Shown in pieces: positions 23,301 through 35,582 of a stretch of 64,000 nucleotides of DNA. Under the pieces are notes generated by a model that was not told the DNA's origin, made no database searches, and was given only the letters and a program-made list of their open reading frames with translations. The position numbers and the translations under genes were made by a program. The stretch comes from Gigaspora rosea (Eukaryota; Glomeromycota; Glomeromycetes; Diversisporales; Gigasporaceae). The DNA is taken from assembly GCA_003550325.1 (NCBI GenBank), contig QKWP01000012.1, positions 138,422 to 202,421 on the forward strand, given 5' to 3'. Position 1 is the first letter of the stretch. Every line of letters begins with the position of its first letter.

Positions 23301-23535
23301 ATGAATGTAAGGTGTAGAACGAGCTATTTTGTTATAAATATTAAATGGAGAAGATTATGGAAATCAATTTCTCAATTATTAAAACCCACCCGATATAAGT
23401 GGAATGGATGCCTTGAATATCGTTATCTTTATGGAATTGGAATTGAAAAGATGAACATGAGGCATTCTTTTAATATCAAAAATCTGCAGACATGAATGAT
23501 GCATCTGAAGTGGTTTGCGTTTTGAAAAAAGGTTT
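23301..23535 (+). pseudogene. Sel1-like repeat fragment
   Basis: The frame contains LEYRYLYGIGIEK, the Sel1 glycine-rich turn; a frameshift later gives DEHEAF and KSADMNDASE-like sequence. Only one unit is legible. Probably the downstream part of the kinase/Sel1 gene broken at 22.2 kb. Confidence 0.5.
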
Positions 23536-23694
23536 TGCAAAGTTTCAATTCCAAATTTATTGTTTGGTATTGTAATAACCTTTTAATTTATATCCCTGAT
23601 TTTAAAACGAATTGAAAGAGTAAATACCAGAACGAAAATAAAGCTAAATACGAGACACAACCGAACAAAGACATACATATCATATGAGTAAAAC

Positions 23695-23825
23695 GGCAAT
23701 AACAACGACAACAATAGCGAAGACGGCGACAGCGACGGCGATGACAACGACGGCAATAGCTACGACGATGACAACGACGGCAACAGCTACGGCGATGACA
23801 AAGATGGCAGCAAGACGACGATGAT
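23695..23825. repeat. ACG/GACGGC trinucleotide-based minisatellite
   Basis: Imperfect (ACR/GCG) triplets grouped in ~33-bp higher units (GACGGC..., GATGACAACGACGGC). The Cys/Arg-rich minus-strand frame at 23588-23842 is a translation of this repeat (RRCHRRS) and not a gene. Confidence 0.85.
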
Positions 23826-25069
23826 TCTTGAAAAAAGGACAAAATTAGATAAGTAATAAGAAAAAAAAATCAATAAATGCAAAAGAAAAAAATATTTACC
23901 TAAATTAACGAAGAAAGAAAAACTTTGCGGGGTTCGTCGACTTCTCAAGAATTCCAAGAAATTTTAGATATGAATATATATAATAGAGAAGGCTGCTAAA
24001 TTCAGAAGCCCTACAGTTTTGGAAGGTATGCATCGCTCATTTAGATGAACCTTATTCAAGCGCAAAGCTTAGCAAAACTATAGAGAAAACGATCTAAAAA
24101 GAACGCTTTAAACAACCGAAAAGTTGAAAGTGCGATCACATGAGACGACCGATTAATAACCCCTGTTGACTGGAATTACCGAATCATCTAACTCCAAACC
24201 TATGTGAAAGTGGTGCAAAGAACAAAATAATGGGCGAAAAAAAAAAATTGAATTCTAAGACTGAAAGAGGTGAGAAAATTAATATGATCGGATAAACATT
24301 TAAACAAACCATTTTATTGGTAGGACACCGCATAGACAGGTATCCCCGAGTAGGGGATCTTATTTTCGCCTGTAACACAAACCAAAAAAAAGGAAACTCT
24401 TAAAGAAAAACAATACGCGAATTAAAGTTCAAGATTAGTAATTAGAGTAAGTAGCAATGATAAAGAAAAGGCAAGTTTTTATATGCATAATTGCATTCCC
24501 GACAATTTTAATTAGTACCTTTATTTGCGTGTCTTTTCTTTGAATATGTCGATCTATTCCATATATGGATTATGTTACAAGTATACGGAGCTGCACCCCA
24601 GGGACGATTAGTGAATCGCTAAAATTTACAAAAATATATCTAAATCTAAAATTTATAACATTTTCACTTTCCAGCTGCGGTTTTAATAGCATTTATATGT
24701 CATGCTATAAATATCATAAGCCGCATTAACATTCAGAAAATTTGTATGGGTTGGTGTGTCATAAATGCAGTAATCATTGAAGATAATTTGGGTTTAGTCG
24801 TGGAAGCTCAAATTTTTCGTAATGATAATATAAATCAGATATAGTATAATATTTAATTCCTGAATTTAACGTACCTTTCCATTTCAATAAAATTTGATTT
24901 GCATTTCGTTAAGGCAATTTCTATTTGTACACTAGTGTATGAAGCCCTGGTACTTAAAATACTTAAAACTTTTTCTTATAAGCCTACTTTGGGTTTAACT
25001 AAGATTCATTGCAAAATGTTGGTATAAACTTTGCATTTCCTAACATTAAACCCTAATCTAACCTAACTT
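23826..25069. other. No gene recognised
   Basis: Mixed-composition DNA. 23920-24200 is less AT-rich but has stops in all frames. 25050-25070 contains a short telomere-like CCCTAATCTAACC tract. Confidence 0.4.
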
Positions 25070-25080
25070 AAAATCCTTGC

Positions 25081-25306
25081 CTTTTTTTTTTTTTTTTTTT
25101 ATTAAAACCCCTTCCGAGGGGACGCCGGATGGCGTACTTTATTTAATTTCTATTCTATATACATTATTACATAGTTAATTAATTATATAATCTACTATCT
25201 ACATACAGCTAATTAGAATTGTTTATGCTCATCTCCACTAATTTGTCGTTTTGCAATATTTTAGTATTTTAAACTCCCTCCCAATTCTATTCCTAACAAC
25301 TATGGG
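25081..25306 (-). mobile_element. 5'-truncated retroposon with 10-bp TSD and 3' hairpins
   Basis: On the minus strand a ~210-bp sequence ends with two adjacent hairpins (ACGCC-GGAT-GGCGT at 25122-25135 and CCCC-TTCCGA-GGGG at 25108-25121), an AATAAA-type signal just before them, and a ~20-nt A-tail (poly-T at 25082-25100 on plus). The insertion is flanked by an exact 10-bp duplication AAATCCTTGC (25071-25080 and 25307-25316). This is the hallmark of target-primed reverse transcription. The parent LINE differs from the one at 44.9 kb. Confidence 0.85.
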
Positions 25307-25316
25307 AAATCCTTGC

Positions 25317-28300
25317 TTTTAAATTTCGTATTACAGTATATGGAATCCACAACAAATTATATCCATGTTTTATACAGTGTAAATTAAGAAATTTCTTCGT
25401 TAAAACATAAATTTCATTGTGGCGCACCATTCTAATCCGAATTCGTCGCAATGCTTCAACGCCGTAATTTTGACGTCAACTATGCCTGGCATCCAATCAA
25501 ATTGAAGTCCATTATTATCTTCATGTGACCTTTAACATAATAACGATATTGTATCGACTAAGCTGACTAAACCAGAGCCAAAAAAAAACGTTTTCAATTT
25601 TTGGTGCGTTTACATAAAAATGTAACTGCAACTTTAAATAACAAATTAATATAAAAACTTAGGTATGAATTGGAATGGTATGATTTTGTGTGAGAAATTA
25701 AATGTTAAATTAAATGTTTATTTGTGGGGAAATGCAAAATACTATACCGATATGTAGAAATTATAAATAAAAAGTTACCTTCTTTTTGAAAGTTGTGCAT
25801 TTGTTTCTCCGGTTTTTTTATGGAGAATCATTTACTGTAGAATAAAACAATTTATATGAAAAAAACTTAGGAAGCAAATATAGATTATAAAGAATATATA
25901 TTATCTAAACTTTCAAAACAGATCGCGATGATATGCGCATGTGATAGCATTCATGCAGATTGAGATTTATAACAGGTTTTTTTGATGCTTTATATGAATC
26001 GACCGCAGTAGATTCGTCACAAAACCTTTAACTTGAAATATACATTTATAAAACCCGTGTAATTTTAAATTTAAATGTATTAATAATCATATTGGCCGTT
26101 TAAAAAACATTACTGGTAGACGCATAATTCAACATTCGAATTAATCGTTCATCGATATTTCTGCAATTTAATTTACTATTTGATCAAAAATCTGAAAGAT
26201 CCAACGCGTCAGCACATATATGAATATCATGGTAACGGTTTATTATACAGAATCTAAACGCGAAAAAATCGTGCCATAATAATCACATGATGCCCGTGCT
26301 GCGCATGCAGATGGTCATTGATCACGCGTCAACATATTATAACGATGGAATTAAATACAATGACAATTGATGGTTAAATCATAATGACAAGTACTACAGT
26401 TGACTGTTGAAAGCAATTACAGTAGTTACAAGTTATGTGCTAATCATCTATGTCGATTTTTTAATTGAAAGAAAATGGCGTAATTACAATGCAACAGTCA
26501 ATTAAGTAAATATATGAAAGGAACCAAATAGGTCCTTTGAATTCACATCACAGCTTATTGAAATGTTGACCAAGGATATCTTATTTAACAATGAACTTCC
26601 TATTCGAAATAATTGCAGAATGAAACTCAAGGAAATAAATGAAAAATGCAAGCCTTCTTTTCAAATCGGTGTTTCTTTTTTTTTCGCGATAAGCCTTTTC
26701 GGTTAAGTGCTTTAGAATGCGCCTTTCTTTAGATTATTGAAACAGTGAAACAGGTTTGGATACAAAAGTACAAGATTATTATTTACTTTATGCCGATTGA
26801 AGTAATAGTCTGATTATCTACAATTACATTTTCTTTAGGGATATCATACATTGTTCGTAATTAGCAACTTGGCAAAATACACAGTACATATATTACTACA
26901 ATATTTCGCCTCTTTTCCGAATTATAATTGCGAGAGAAAATAAGGCTAACAAGACAAGGTCCCATTATTAACTTTATCGCTTCCCCGCATTTAATATCTA
27001 TGAATCGGTGCGTACACAACCTTTTGTAGCACCTAGCATAATTACTATCAATAGGAACTTTAAAATGGCTCTTTGTTGGAATTTACGGTGTTAAAAATGA
27101 GAATTGAAATTACCGGGTAAGGTAATATGCTTGTTGATTATCATTTTATAATATCTGCTAGTGCATATATATATATATATACATCATTCCTGTGGAAGTT
27201 TTAAAAAATGCATGTAACATAAGGCATGAGATTATTATAATTAACGTAGAACTAGCGAAGATCGTTTACGATGAGAACTTTTAAGATAATAATCACATGT
27301 CTGATTTACGATCTTTTAACAAAGATTTTATGCTTGTATGTATGCACATTCTATAAGCCTAATGCGGCTTACAGTTATTTATAAAATTATTATTATTTTA
27401 GCATATGAGCATATGATCACTAATGTATTATAAACTACGAAAACTACATAAGGCCCCAAAATAAATCATGAAGCTTTTTTTTTTTGTTATTTTAATATAT
27501 ATATGCTGTATACATAATATTTAGCTAACCAAAAATTCAATCCAGTATACCGATTTATATCTGGATAATAAATGAATTTTGGTTTACATTTATTTATTTT
27601 ATTAACATTCGGCGTCCATCAAAATTAAAAATCTTTATTAATTTATTAAAGCAAATGTAGATATAATGAAAATACATTTAAATAACTAAATTAATTCGTG
27701 CCATTGTATCCAAGGCCTATCGTCATTACACAAGTGCGTACGTAAGTATGCATATCTTGGCAACACTACATGTGTAGATGTGGAGATACATGAACTTTAA
27801 AATTACGTTTTTGATGCAGCAATAATTTAGTCATTCAGATGAATCAAAAACATAACGATAACTATCGGATAACTAATGATTCATCAAAAATATAATTTTG
27901 TATCACTAACAAATGTTGTACGTAAGTACGTACATACTAGTTTCTATAGTTCGCATCGCATCACTTATATCATAGCTATACCATAAATTTATAAAGTAAT
28001 TTGCTGTAGATACAATTAATGCATAAATTTTAGTAATAATATGCACTTAGAAAATTTTACTATATATATTTGATTGGCAGTAACTACTTAAACACAGATT
28101 TGTTTATAATAATATGTATTTAAACAGTATATAATAGTGTATATATATATATCAATTATAGTCGCTTAATTCAAATTAATAATAAAATTTTTTTACTGTT
28201 AGACAATTTTTTAAGTAACTAATTTTATTAATTTTTAAATTATATTGCTTATACTATAAATCGGATTTTAAAGTTTAGTATTAAACATTTATTTTTTTTT

Positions 28301-28360
28301 ATAAATTAAATTAAAAATTTTAAGTATACTAAAGATATAAAGCTTTTATAACTTAAAAAA
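25317..28360. other. No gene recognised
   Basis: Three kilobases with no convincing ORF, RNA gene or inverted repeat. A (TA)n run lies at 27167-27182. Confidence 0.45.
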
Positions 28361-28595
28361 GGGAACAGGTATTCCCACACCCGATTCTGGTATTTCCACA
28401 CCCTTTGATCATATGCGTATTACATAAAGCGTATTATAAATATTATTAATAATAACGAAGTGTTATATTATATTACTCAATTTTTGAGTTGAATATTTGG
28501 ATCATATATCATTGTATTGTCATAATAATTTCATAATAATAATTTATAACTTACAAGAGTGTGAAAACACCAAATTAGGTGTGGAGCCTGTTTCC
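28361..28595. mobile_element. MITE with GGGAACAGG termini
   Basis: Left GGGAACAGGTATTCCCACACC and right, inverted, GGAAACAGGCTCCACACC; similarity continues with GTATTTCCACACC / GTGTTTTCACAC. Flanks TAAAAAAG and TAAAAAAA may be an 8-bp duplication but lie in A-runs. Confidence 0.65.
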
Positions 28596-29169
28596 TAAAA
28601 AAAATTATAATTAAGACTTAATTAGACATTGCTTTCTTCATATCCCAATGATTTACTAATTTGAATATTGGGTGTAACGTGCAAATTAACTTTGTATAAT
28701 AAAATAATTTTTTTTTAAAAAAAATAATATTAACATGTAAAATATGATATTTATTTGTTTTATTTGTTATTACTTTATTGTTTTTATATTTTTAGATTAT
28801 TTATTTTTAAATATATGTAAAATAATTTTATAAGTTGTTAAAAATTATCGTAAATATTAGATTACAAAGTAGTTTATATTACTAAATAAATGATATATAA
28901 AATATATAATTAAAACTTAGCAATAATTATAAATTATACTACTAGTATTTAATACTATATATAATTTTAATTTTATTATACAAAATACAATGGAGTTTAT
29001 AATTTATTGCACAATGCAATATATTGCACCTCTATTATAATTATATATATCATTGATTTTGTAAACTAAATAATTAAAGAATTTTATCAAAATAAAATAA
29101 ATTTTAATTATTAATATTAGAATTAAAGTTGAGTTCTAGAATAAAGCAAATATATAATTAATGTGGTGG

Positions 29170-29386
29170 TTTATGCTAAGATTGGCTTATGCTGAGATCT
29201 GGGGTCTCTATTTAAATCTATAAAACCTACTAAAATCCATATATACTCTTTTATTAATAACTTTAATCCTAAACCCTAACCAAACTATAAAAAAAACACT
29301 CTGAAAAATGCTTTCTAAAATTTTATAATTTTACCAGTATAATAAAATAATTTAAATTCTTAGTATAAGCCAATCTCAGTATAAGT
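29170..29386. mobile_element. MITE with TTATGCTAAGATTGGC termini
   Basis: Left TTATGCTAAGATTGGCTTAT and right, inverted, TTATACTGAGATTGGCTTAT. A CCCTAAACCCTAACC-like tract sits at 29260-29283 inside. No ORF. Confidence 0.7.
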
Positions 29387-29455
29387 TGCTACAATAATTA
29401 TTAATTATATTGTTAAATATATGAATATTTGAATTTATTGTTTATATTATATTTT

Positions 29456-29736
29456 TCTGAAAATAAGCTACCTTTTTTGGGCCAAAAATTACACAAAAAA
29501 ACATAGAATAGCTTATTTTCGAATTGTTAATTTTTTTGGAAAATTGAAAAACGTACTAATAAAAAGTTGTCCAAATAATGTAAAATTTTTACTATAAATG
29601 TATTTTGATATTCTAAACAAGTTTACTTAATAGCACTTTTGAAGTTTACTTAGTAAAATTTAGACTTTTGTATGTAGAAACTGCTAATAGATTTTTTAAG
29701 ATTTTTGAAAAAAATCAGGAGGTAGCTTATTTTCAG
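29456..29736. mobile_element. Foldback with AAAATAAGCTACC ends
   Basis: CTGAAAATAAGCTACC at the left is inverted as GGTAGCTTATTTTCAG at the right; an inner copy AATAGCTTATTTTC lies at 29509. Related ends occur at ~61395-61640. Confidence 0.6.
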
Positions 29737-29969
29737 TAGTAGCTAATTTGGGAAAAATACAGTATGCTCCAGACATATACTAGTTTCAGTTTCTAGTTAT
29801 ATAATAGCTTTTGGAGTTCTAACAAAAAATATTTCTTGCAAAATTTTAGTATAAACAATAACCTCCTTTAACTCTAAAGCTATTTTCACTCTAACCTTAA
29901 ACTATATTAATTTTTTGTTTGTAATTTATAGGTTGCACAAATTTATAAATCAATAAATTAGTATATGTA

Positions 29970-30232
29970 CCGTATTTTCGCGTAATAACACTCATGAGTG
30001 TTATTTCAAAAATCGTATCATCCAAAAATAAGATGTATAACTTTGAAATGATGCCTATACACGTTCCAAAATAATGCATATATTTGGATTAATATAATTA
30101 GCCAATTACATAAATGTTTTTATATATCAGATAGCTAGTTTTTAGCTCAAAATAATGTGCATGCACATACTCGAAATAATGTGCATGTACTCAAAATAAC
30201 ACAAAGATGAACATTATTACACAAAAATATGG
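29970..30232. mobile_element. Tc1/mariner-like MITE, 263 bp, TA TSD
   Basis: Left CCGTATTTTCGCGTAATAAC and right, inverted, CCATATTTTTGTGTAATAAT, continuing into GTGTTATTTTGAG-like sequence. TA flanks both ends (29968-29969, 30233-30234). Interior repeats ATAATGTGCATG several times. Non-coding. Confidence 0.75.
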
Positions 30233-30234
30233 TA

Positions 30235-31177
30235 TATATATACTATGTGTAATTTAAAAAAATTTCTTTAATATATAATTATTTAAATATACAAAAAAAT
30301 TAGTTTAAATATAGCCAATTCTTTAATTTTATTATAAAATTTTTTCAAAAATATTTAAATTTTTATGTTTTCAAAGAAAAAAATTTTTTATTAATAATTC
30401 TTTAAACTATATAGCATACAAATTTGTATACTAAAATGTTTTTTAACCTGTTTTTGTACAATTGCACCAAAAATATTACTAAATCACATACCCATGTTTT
30501 CTTAATAAAATAAAAGTGCATCATATGTTGAATTTTATATAATTTTTATCTTGCAAACCTTTTTTAATACGGCTCTAAAAATCAGCCAAATAGGATTAAC
30601 TGTCATATAGTCTTTGCAGTCAAATTTAATAGTAAGAAAGCTACAGTTGTATAACAATCATAAAAGATTTTTATAATCATTATATAGAGTTACTTTTTAT
30701 AAAATTATATTAAAGTTGGCCAAAAATTCTTTATAATTAACTTTACAGAAATAATTTTAAAAGCAATTCTGAGAAAAAATAATAGTTTAAAAGTTCAGGT
30801 CTCATAGTATATTTTACAACTATCATATAAATTTATACTTTTCATTTAAGTTATATTGACTATCATATTACAATAGTGAAGTATTATCATGTAGCTTGAA
30901 TCTTTGGAAGTCATCACAGCCAATTATAGAAAGATTTTTATAAAATTTTTTTCTGATACCAATTTTTTCAAAATTATTTTAGTATACAAAATTTGTACTA
31001 AAATTTACAGTTTAAGGAATAGTTAAAATTCTAAGAAAAGTAACAAAAATCAGATGATTTTTTAAAAAGAAAAGAGAATAAAAGAAATTATATATAAAGA
31101 ACCTAACTATAAATATACTAAAGAAAAGAGAAGAGAGTAGATCTTTGATAAAAAATAATCAGATAATTAATGATATG
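30235..31177. other. No gene recognised
   Basis: Very AT-rich sequence; no open frame, inverted repeat or RNA gene stands out. Confidence 0.5.
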
Positions 31178-31185
31178 GCCCTAAT

Positions 31186-31466
31186 CAGTATTGTATATGG
31201 GACAGTTGGGACATAAGTTGTGACATTTTGGGACATTTTGGGACAATTTTATAAAGTGAAATTATTTAAAATTTTATTAAAATAATCTAATTAAATTTGT
31301 TTAGAAATGTGTTCAGCATCTAAAAAAATATATAATTATATATTTTTTAAAATTAATTTATTAATTATTAAAACTTGGGACATAGTTAAAACACTTGGAA
31401 TACTAGGATATTAGAACATTGGAATATGGCAAAAAAAAGCTGGGACAGCAAAAATGTACAACACTG
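31186..31466. mobile_element. hAT MITE, 281 bp, exact 8-bp TSD
   Basis: Ends CAGTATTGTATATGGGAC and, inverted, CAGTGTTGTACATTTTTGC. Target duplication GCCCTAAT is exact (31178-31185, 31467-31474). The core AAAAAAATATATAATTATAT and the phrase GGGACATAG are shared with 40436-40676, so these are two members of one family. Confidence 0.88.
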
Positions 31467-31474
31467 GCCCTAAT

Positions 31475-32133
31475 TATAAGATTATAAAACATTTATAACA
31501 AAAGCTATTTATAATAATCTATATTTTGTATTTTTTTAAATATTAAATAAAAATATTTATTAAAAATTAGATTAATCTGTTACAATATTTAGAACATTGT
31601 ATTACAAAGATTCATCTGTTAAAGTATTCAATTTTACTTGTTCTACTAATACTTAAAGCTAAAAACTAATAGTTTAGATACTGAGTATATATTTAATCTC
31701 TATTTTAACTTACTAAAACTAAACAATAATTGTATGATTAATAAAGTTTTAGTAGCCAGAAGTTAAAAAAAAATCTAATATTGGATAAGTTATAGTTATA
31801 TATATATATATATAAAGAAGATTGTTTATATAATTTGAGCTAAAATACTTATAGTTAGTAGTTATAAAAGCATAGAAGCTAAAAGTAGGAATAGGTTATA
31901 TAAAAACTATTTAGTAATATATTGGTTGTAATTTATAATATTGTTAATTAAGATAGTATATTGTTTGAAGTTGGTAGTTGAATAAGTTTTGATCTTTTGG
32001 TTTTATTGTAATTTCATATAGTTGTTTCTATTTTTGTTGGTTTTGATTATAAATTTTCTATATTGTATCCTTGAACCAATTAATTAATAAATTAAAGAAA
32101 TATAAAAATTTTGTAATTTAGAATTTAATAGTT
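31475..32133. other. No gene recognised
   Basis: AT-rich with a (TA)n run at 31798-31815; nothing else visible. Confidence 0.5.
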
Positions 32134-32151
32134 TTAAGTATTCTAGTAGTA

Positions 32152-33080
32152 ATTGATAATCCGCCAGTCAACTGATGCATGATCATAGTGTAATATGATG
32201 CAAATTACTATGTAAATCACTTATAGACGAAATGCCACGATCACCCAAAGAAATATTTTTCTTACTAAGTTAGTGAGTCATGTCGACTAATTGAAAGTTG
32301 TAGAGCTCGTCGAGACGCATCTAACGGTGGTTAGATCATCAAAATCGGCCCAGTAGATGCGGAGATATCGTCAAAAAACGATTGGGCGACTATATAAAAT
32401 TCTATGTAAACAAACATTTGTTTACATAAAATTTTACATAGTCGCCCAATCGTTTTTTGAAGATAACTCAGCATCCACTAGGCCAATTTTGATGATATCA
32501 CCGCCATTAGATTCGTCATAATGAGCTCTACAATTTTCAATTAATCGGCATGATTCATTAACTTAGTAAAAAAATATTTTTCCTTGGGTGATCGTGGCAT
32601 TTCTGCTATAATAATCTATATTATAGGTAGAAATGCCACGATCACCCAAGGAAAAATATTTTTTTATTAAGCTAATGAATCTTGCTGATTAATTGAAAGT
32701 TGTAGAGCTCATTATGACGAATCTAAAGGTGGTGAGATCATCAAAATTGGCCCAGTAGATGCTGAGTTATATTCAAAAAATGATTGGGCGACTATATAAA
32801 ATTTTATGTAAACAAATGTTTTACATAGAATTTTATATAGTCGCCCAATCGTTTTTCGACGATATCTCCGTATCTACTGGACCAATTTTGATGATCTAAC
32901 CACTGTTAGATGCGTCTTGACGAGCTCTACAACTTTCAATTAGTCGATATGACTCAATAACTTAGTAAGAAAAATATTTTTCCTTGGGTGATCGTGGCAT
33001 TTCGTCTATAAGTGATTTACATAGTAATTTGCGTCACGTTACACTATGATCATGCATCAGTTGACTGGCGGATCATCAAT
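32152..33080. repeat. 929-bp four-fold palindromic element with 17-bp flanking repeat
   Basis: Four copies of a ~190-bp module alternate in orientation: 32229-32415 (+), 32420-32613 (-), 32629-32815 (+), 32818-33004 (-). Each starts GAAATGCCACGATCACCC and runs to TCGCCCAATCG...TTTACAT. Outer arms 32152-32228 and 33005-33080 (ATCCGCCAGTCAACTGATGC) are also inverted. The flanks carry the direct repeat TAAGTATTCTAGTAGTA (32135-32151 and 33081-33097). No ORF or A-tail is present. Confidence 0.85.
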
Positions 33081-33396
33081 TAAGTATTCTAGTAGTAGTT
33101 TTGGATATAAGCATTGAATAATATAATATAATCAATAATAATTAGAAGTATTATTTGATAAAAAATAGTTAGTTTTTGTAAAATTTGAATTTGGAATTGT
33201 TGTATATTACAGTTTGTTATTAGAAAAATATAGTTTTGTATTGTTAAATTTATTATTTGTAATAAGCTATATTGTAGTTTAGTGTATTGTAAAAGATGGA
33301 TTGTATTTTTATATTAATTGTATTAAATACAATGTGAATATATATGTAGATCAGATTGGTATTTATTTAAATTATTCATCATATGAAAATTGTTAG

Positions 33397-33699
33397 TAGG
33401 GTTTTTTAAACTTAAATTAAATCAAATATTAGGCATATTTGAATTTATTCAAAATTAAATAATCCTTGATTTGAATTTGATTTGAATTAAAAAATTTTGT
33501 ATTTGAATTTTATTTGGTTTGAAATTTTTTAAACTTTACTTATAAATTTTTTAAATCAAATCAAATATTTTAAATATTTGATCAAATCAAATCAAATATT
33601 TATTTATTTGAATTTGAATTTATTTAAAAAATTTATATTGAATTTAATTTGAAATAATATATTTAATCAAATCAAATTAAATCAAATTGCAGAACCCTA
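33397..33699. mobile_element. hAT-like MITE rich in AAATCAAATC subterminal repeats
   Basis: Ends TAGGGTTTT and AACCCTA with imperfect TIRs. Flanks ATTGTTAG (33389-33396) and ACTGTTAG (33700-33707) agree at 7 of 8. The whole interior is made of TTTGATTTGATT/AATCAAATC units on both strands, as in hAT subterminal arrays. Confidence 0.65.
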
Positions 33700-33707
33700 A
33701 CTGTTAG

Positions 33708-34265
33708 TTATAAGTTTAGAACAGAAAATAAAAAAAGTAGAATATTTAAAAGTAATAATTTAAAATTTTATATGTAGTTTGCTAGAAGTAGGTTGAGAAT
33801 TCTATAGCTATAATATAATTATAGCTAGTTTAATTAACTAAAAATTTAATTTTGGTTATACTTTTAATAAAAGTTTGGGGTTTGAAAGATATAATATAAT
33901 TTTGTATAGGAAGATTGTAACTATTGTAGTTAGAGAAGTGCAAAAAATCATATAATTTTTTAGAAGAATAAGAGGTCCCTATTTATCACATTATATATAT
34001 AATATATATATATATAGTATAAATAGCCAATAATATTAAAGTATTTATTAATAAAAATTATAATATTTAGATTTGAATTTCTAAATAACCATTTTATCAA
34101 AATAAGCTAAAGTTTTTTACTATAAATAGATAAAATATTGATCTATATTATATTAAAATTTCAGCCAAATCAAATTAGTAGTTCTTGTAAAATAAATTAT
34201 TTTTAGATAAAATTGATTTCAATTGCAGATCATTGCTATATAGTAAAGTTTAAATTTTACTATGT
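33708..34265. other. No gene recognised
   Basis: AT-rich spacer; (TA)n at 33993-34016. 34235-34262 carries the TAAAGTTTAAATTTTACTA motif shared with other foldbacks. Confidence 0.45.
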
Positions 34266-34760
34266 TAAGGGGGCATCCATAAATAACGTTATGTACCCTC
34301 TCATAGTAGAGCTGGACCCCCTCTACTATATAAAAAAATTTTTCAAAATCCGTATGTTTATATATAAAATTTTACAAAAACTTGAATATATTATGATCCA
34401 GCGGTCCAGTCTGGATAATTTTGGTACCATTCGATTCGTCTCTATAAGACGAATCCAATGGTACCAAAATCATTTCATTTGGATTACTGGATCACGTTTT
34501 ATTAATGAAATACTATTGATTTTATAGAAATTTTATAAGAAAACATAATAACCAATAGTATTTCGTTAATAAAACGTGACCCAGTTCTCCAAATCAAATG
34601 AAATTGGTACCATTCGAATCCTCTCCTCGAGACAATTCGAATGGTACCAAAATGATCCAATTTGGACTACTGGATCAAGTTTTAGACAAATTTTAATAAA
34701 AAAATTGCGTTATGTTGGGGGTGACCCCCCCTACATAGTGAAAAATCAGATTCTGGTATG

Positions 34761-35418
34761 ATTCCCTGAAAGTTAGTTACCCGCCAGCTCATTTTACTGA
34801 CCCATATCCCCAACAGAATGTTTCACCTATAGCATTTTTTGTTGACAGAATCTTTCCTCGACATACCATGTTTTCGATATCTCCTTTCCTAGAAATCTCA
34901 TATTTTCGACAAGATATTTCTCTGACATGACATATTTCTAATTTGACTTTTCTCCGATACTAAGTTTTATTGAATGCACTTTTTCCGACAAGAACGATAA
35001 ACCCAGTGATCATCACATCACATGAAATCATGCAGCTACGTCATTTGTTTACTAGCACTATCAACACTAACCCTAATCTAACCCTAACCCTAACCCTAAT
35101 TTAGGCTGAGTGCTTAATCATGTGATGTGATGAACACGAATATATCACTCTACCTATTTAAAAGAAATTCTAATCAGGGAAAGATCTTGTCAGAAAAAAG
35201 ATGTCAGAAACATGTCATGTCGGAAAAATGTTCATTCTGAAATACGTCATGTCAGTAAAATGTCTTTTCGAAAATATGTCCTGTCGATGAAAGGAGAGGT
35301 CGAAAACATGGTATGTCGAGGAAAGATTCTGTCAACAAAAAATGCTGTAGGTGAAACATTCTGTCGGGGATATGGGGTCGGTAAAATGAGCTGGCAGGTA
35401 ACTAGCTTTCGGGGAATC
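34761..35418. mobile_element. Nested 658-bp foldback with telomere-like centre
   Basis: Long inverted arms: GATTCCC...GTTAGTTACCCGCCAGC at the left and GCTGGCAGGTAACTAGC...GGGAATC at the right, pairing on through CAACAGAATGTTTCACC and AATCTTTCCTCGACAT for over 130 bp. A second inverted pair (ATCACATCACATGA / TCATGTGATGTGAT) surrounds the centre. The frame at 35212-35427 is one arm translated. Confidence 0.8.
35059..35101. repeat. Interstitial telomere-like CCCTAA repeats
   Basis: Three uninterrupted TAACCC units with degenerate neighbours, lying at the axis of the nested foldback. CCCTAA/TTAGGG is the common fungal telomere repeat. The same kind of tract recurs in foldbacks at ~29262 and ~59196. 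Confidence 0.8.
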
Positions 35419-35582
35419 AAGATATAATGGAAAAATTGTTATATTTTGGGGGACCCTCCCTCAAACATAACGTTATTTATGGATGCCCCCTAACTGATAA
35501 TTATTAATTAAGTAAACTTATTTGAAAGATTAAAATATATATACAGCAAAATTTTTATTATAATTAAATAAGTTTTTATTAT

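Larger units (their letters stand above)
34269..35490. mobile_element. PIF/Harbinger-like element, TAA TSD, with nested insertion
   Basis: Ends GGGGGCATCCATAAATAACG and its exact inverse at 35471-35490, bordered by TAA on both sides (34266-34268, 35491-35493). Relatives lie at 62501-63030 and (degraded) ~60200-60630. The left part contains two GGTACCATTCGATTCGTCTC palindromic cassettes. A second element (34761-35418) is inserted near the right end. Short open frames at 34213-34761 read the palindromes and are not genes. Confidence 0.8.

Noticed and set aside
23588-23842. Cys/Arg-rich 84-residue minus-strand frame resembling a cysteine-rich peptide
   Set aside because: It is the translation of the ACG-type triplet minisatellite and has no signal peptide at its start.
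34213-34761. Two open frames of 104 and 61 codons
   Set aside because: They share the phrase IR..SIRRIQWYQN/ILSSRQFEWYQND because both cross the same inverted cassette of a MITE.
35059-35101. Chromosome end
   Set aside because: Only a few CCCTAA units, internal to a foldback, with normal sequence on both sides.
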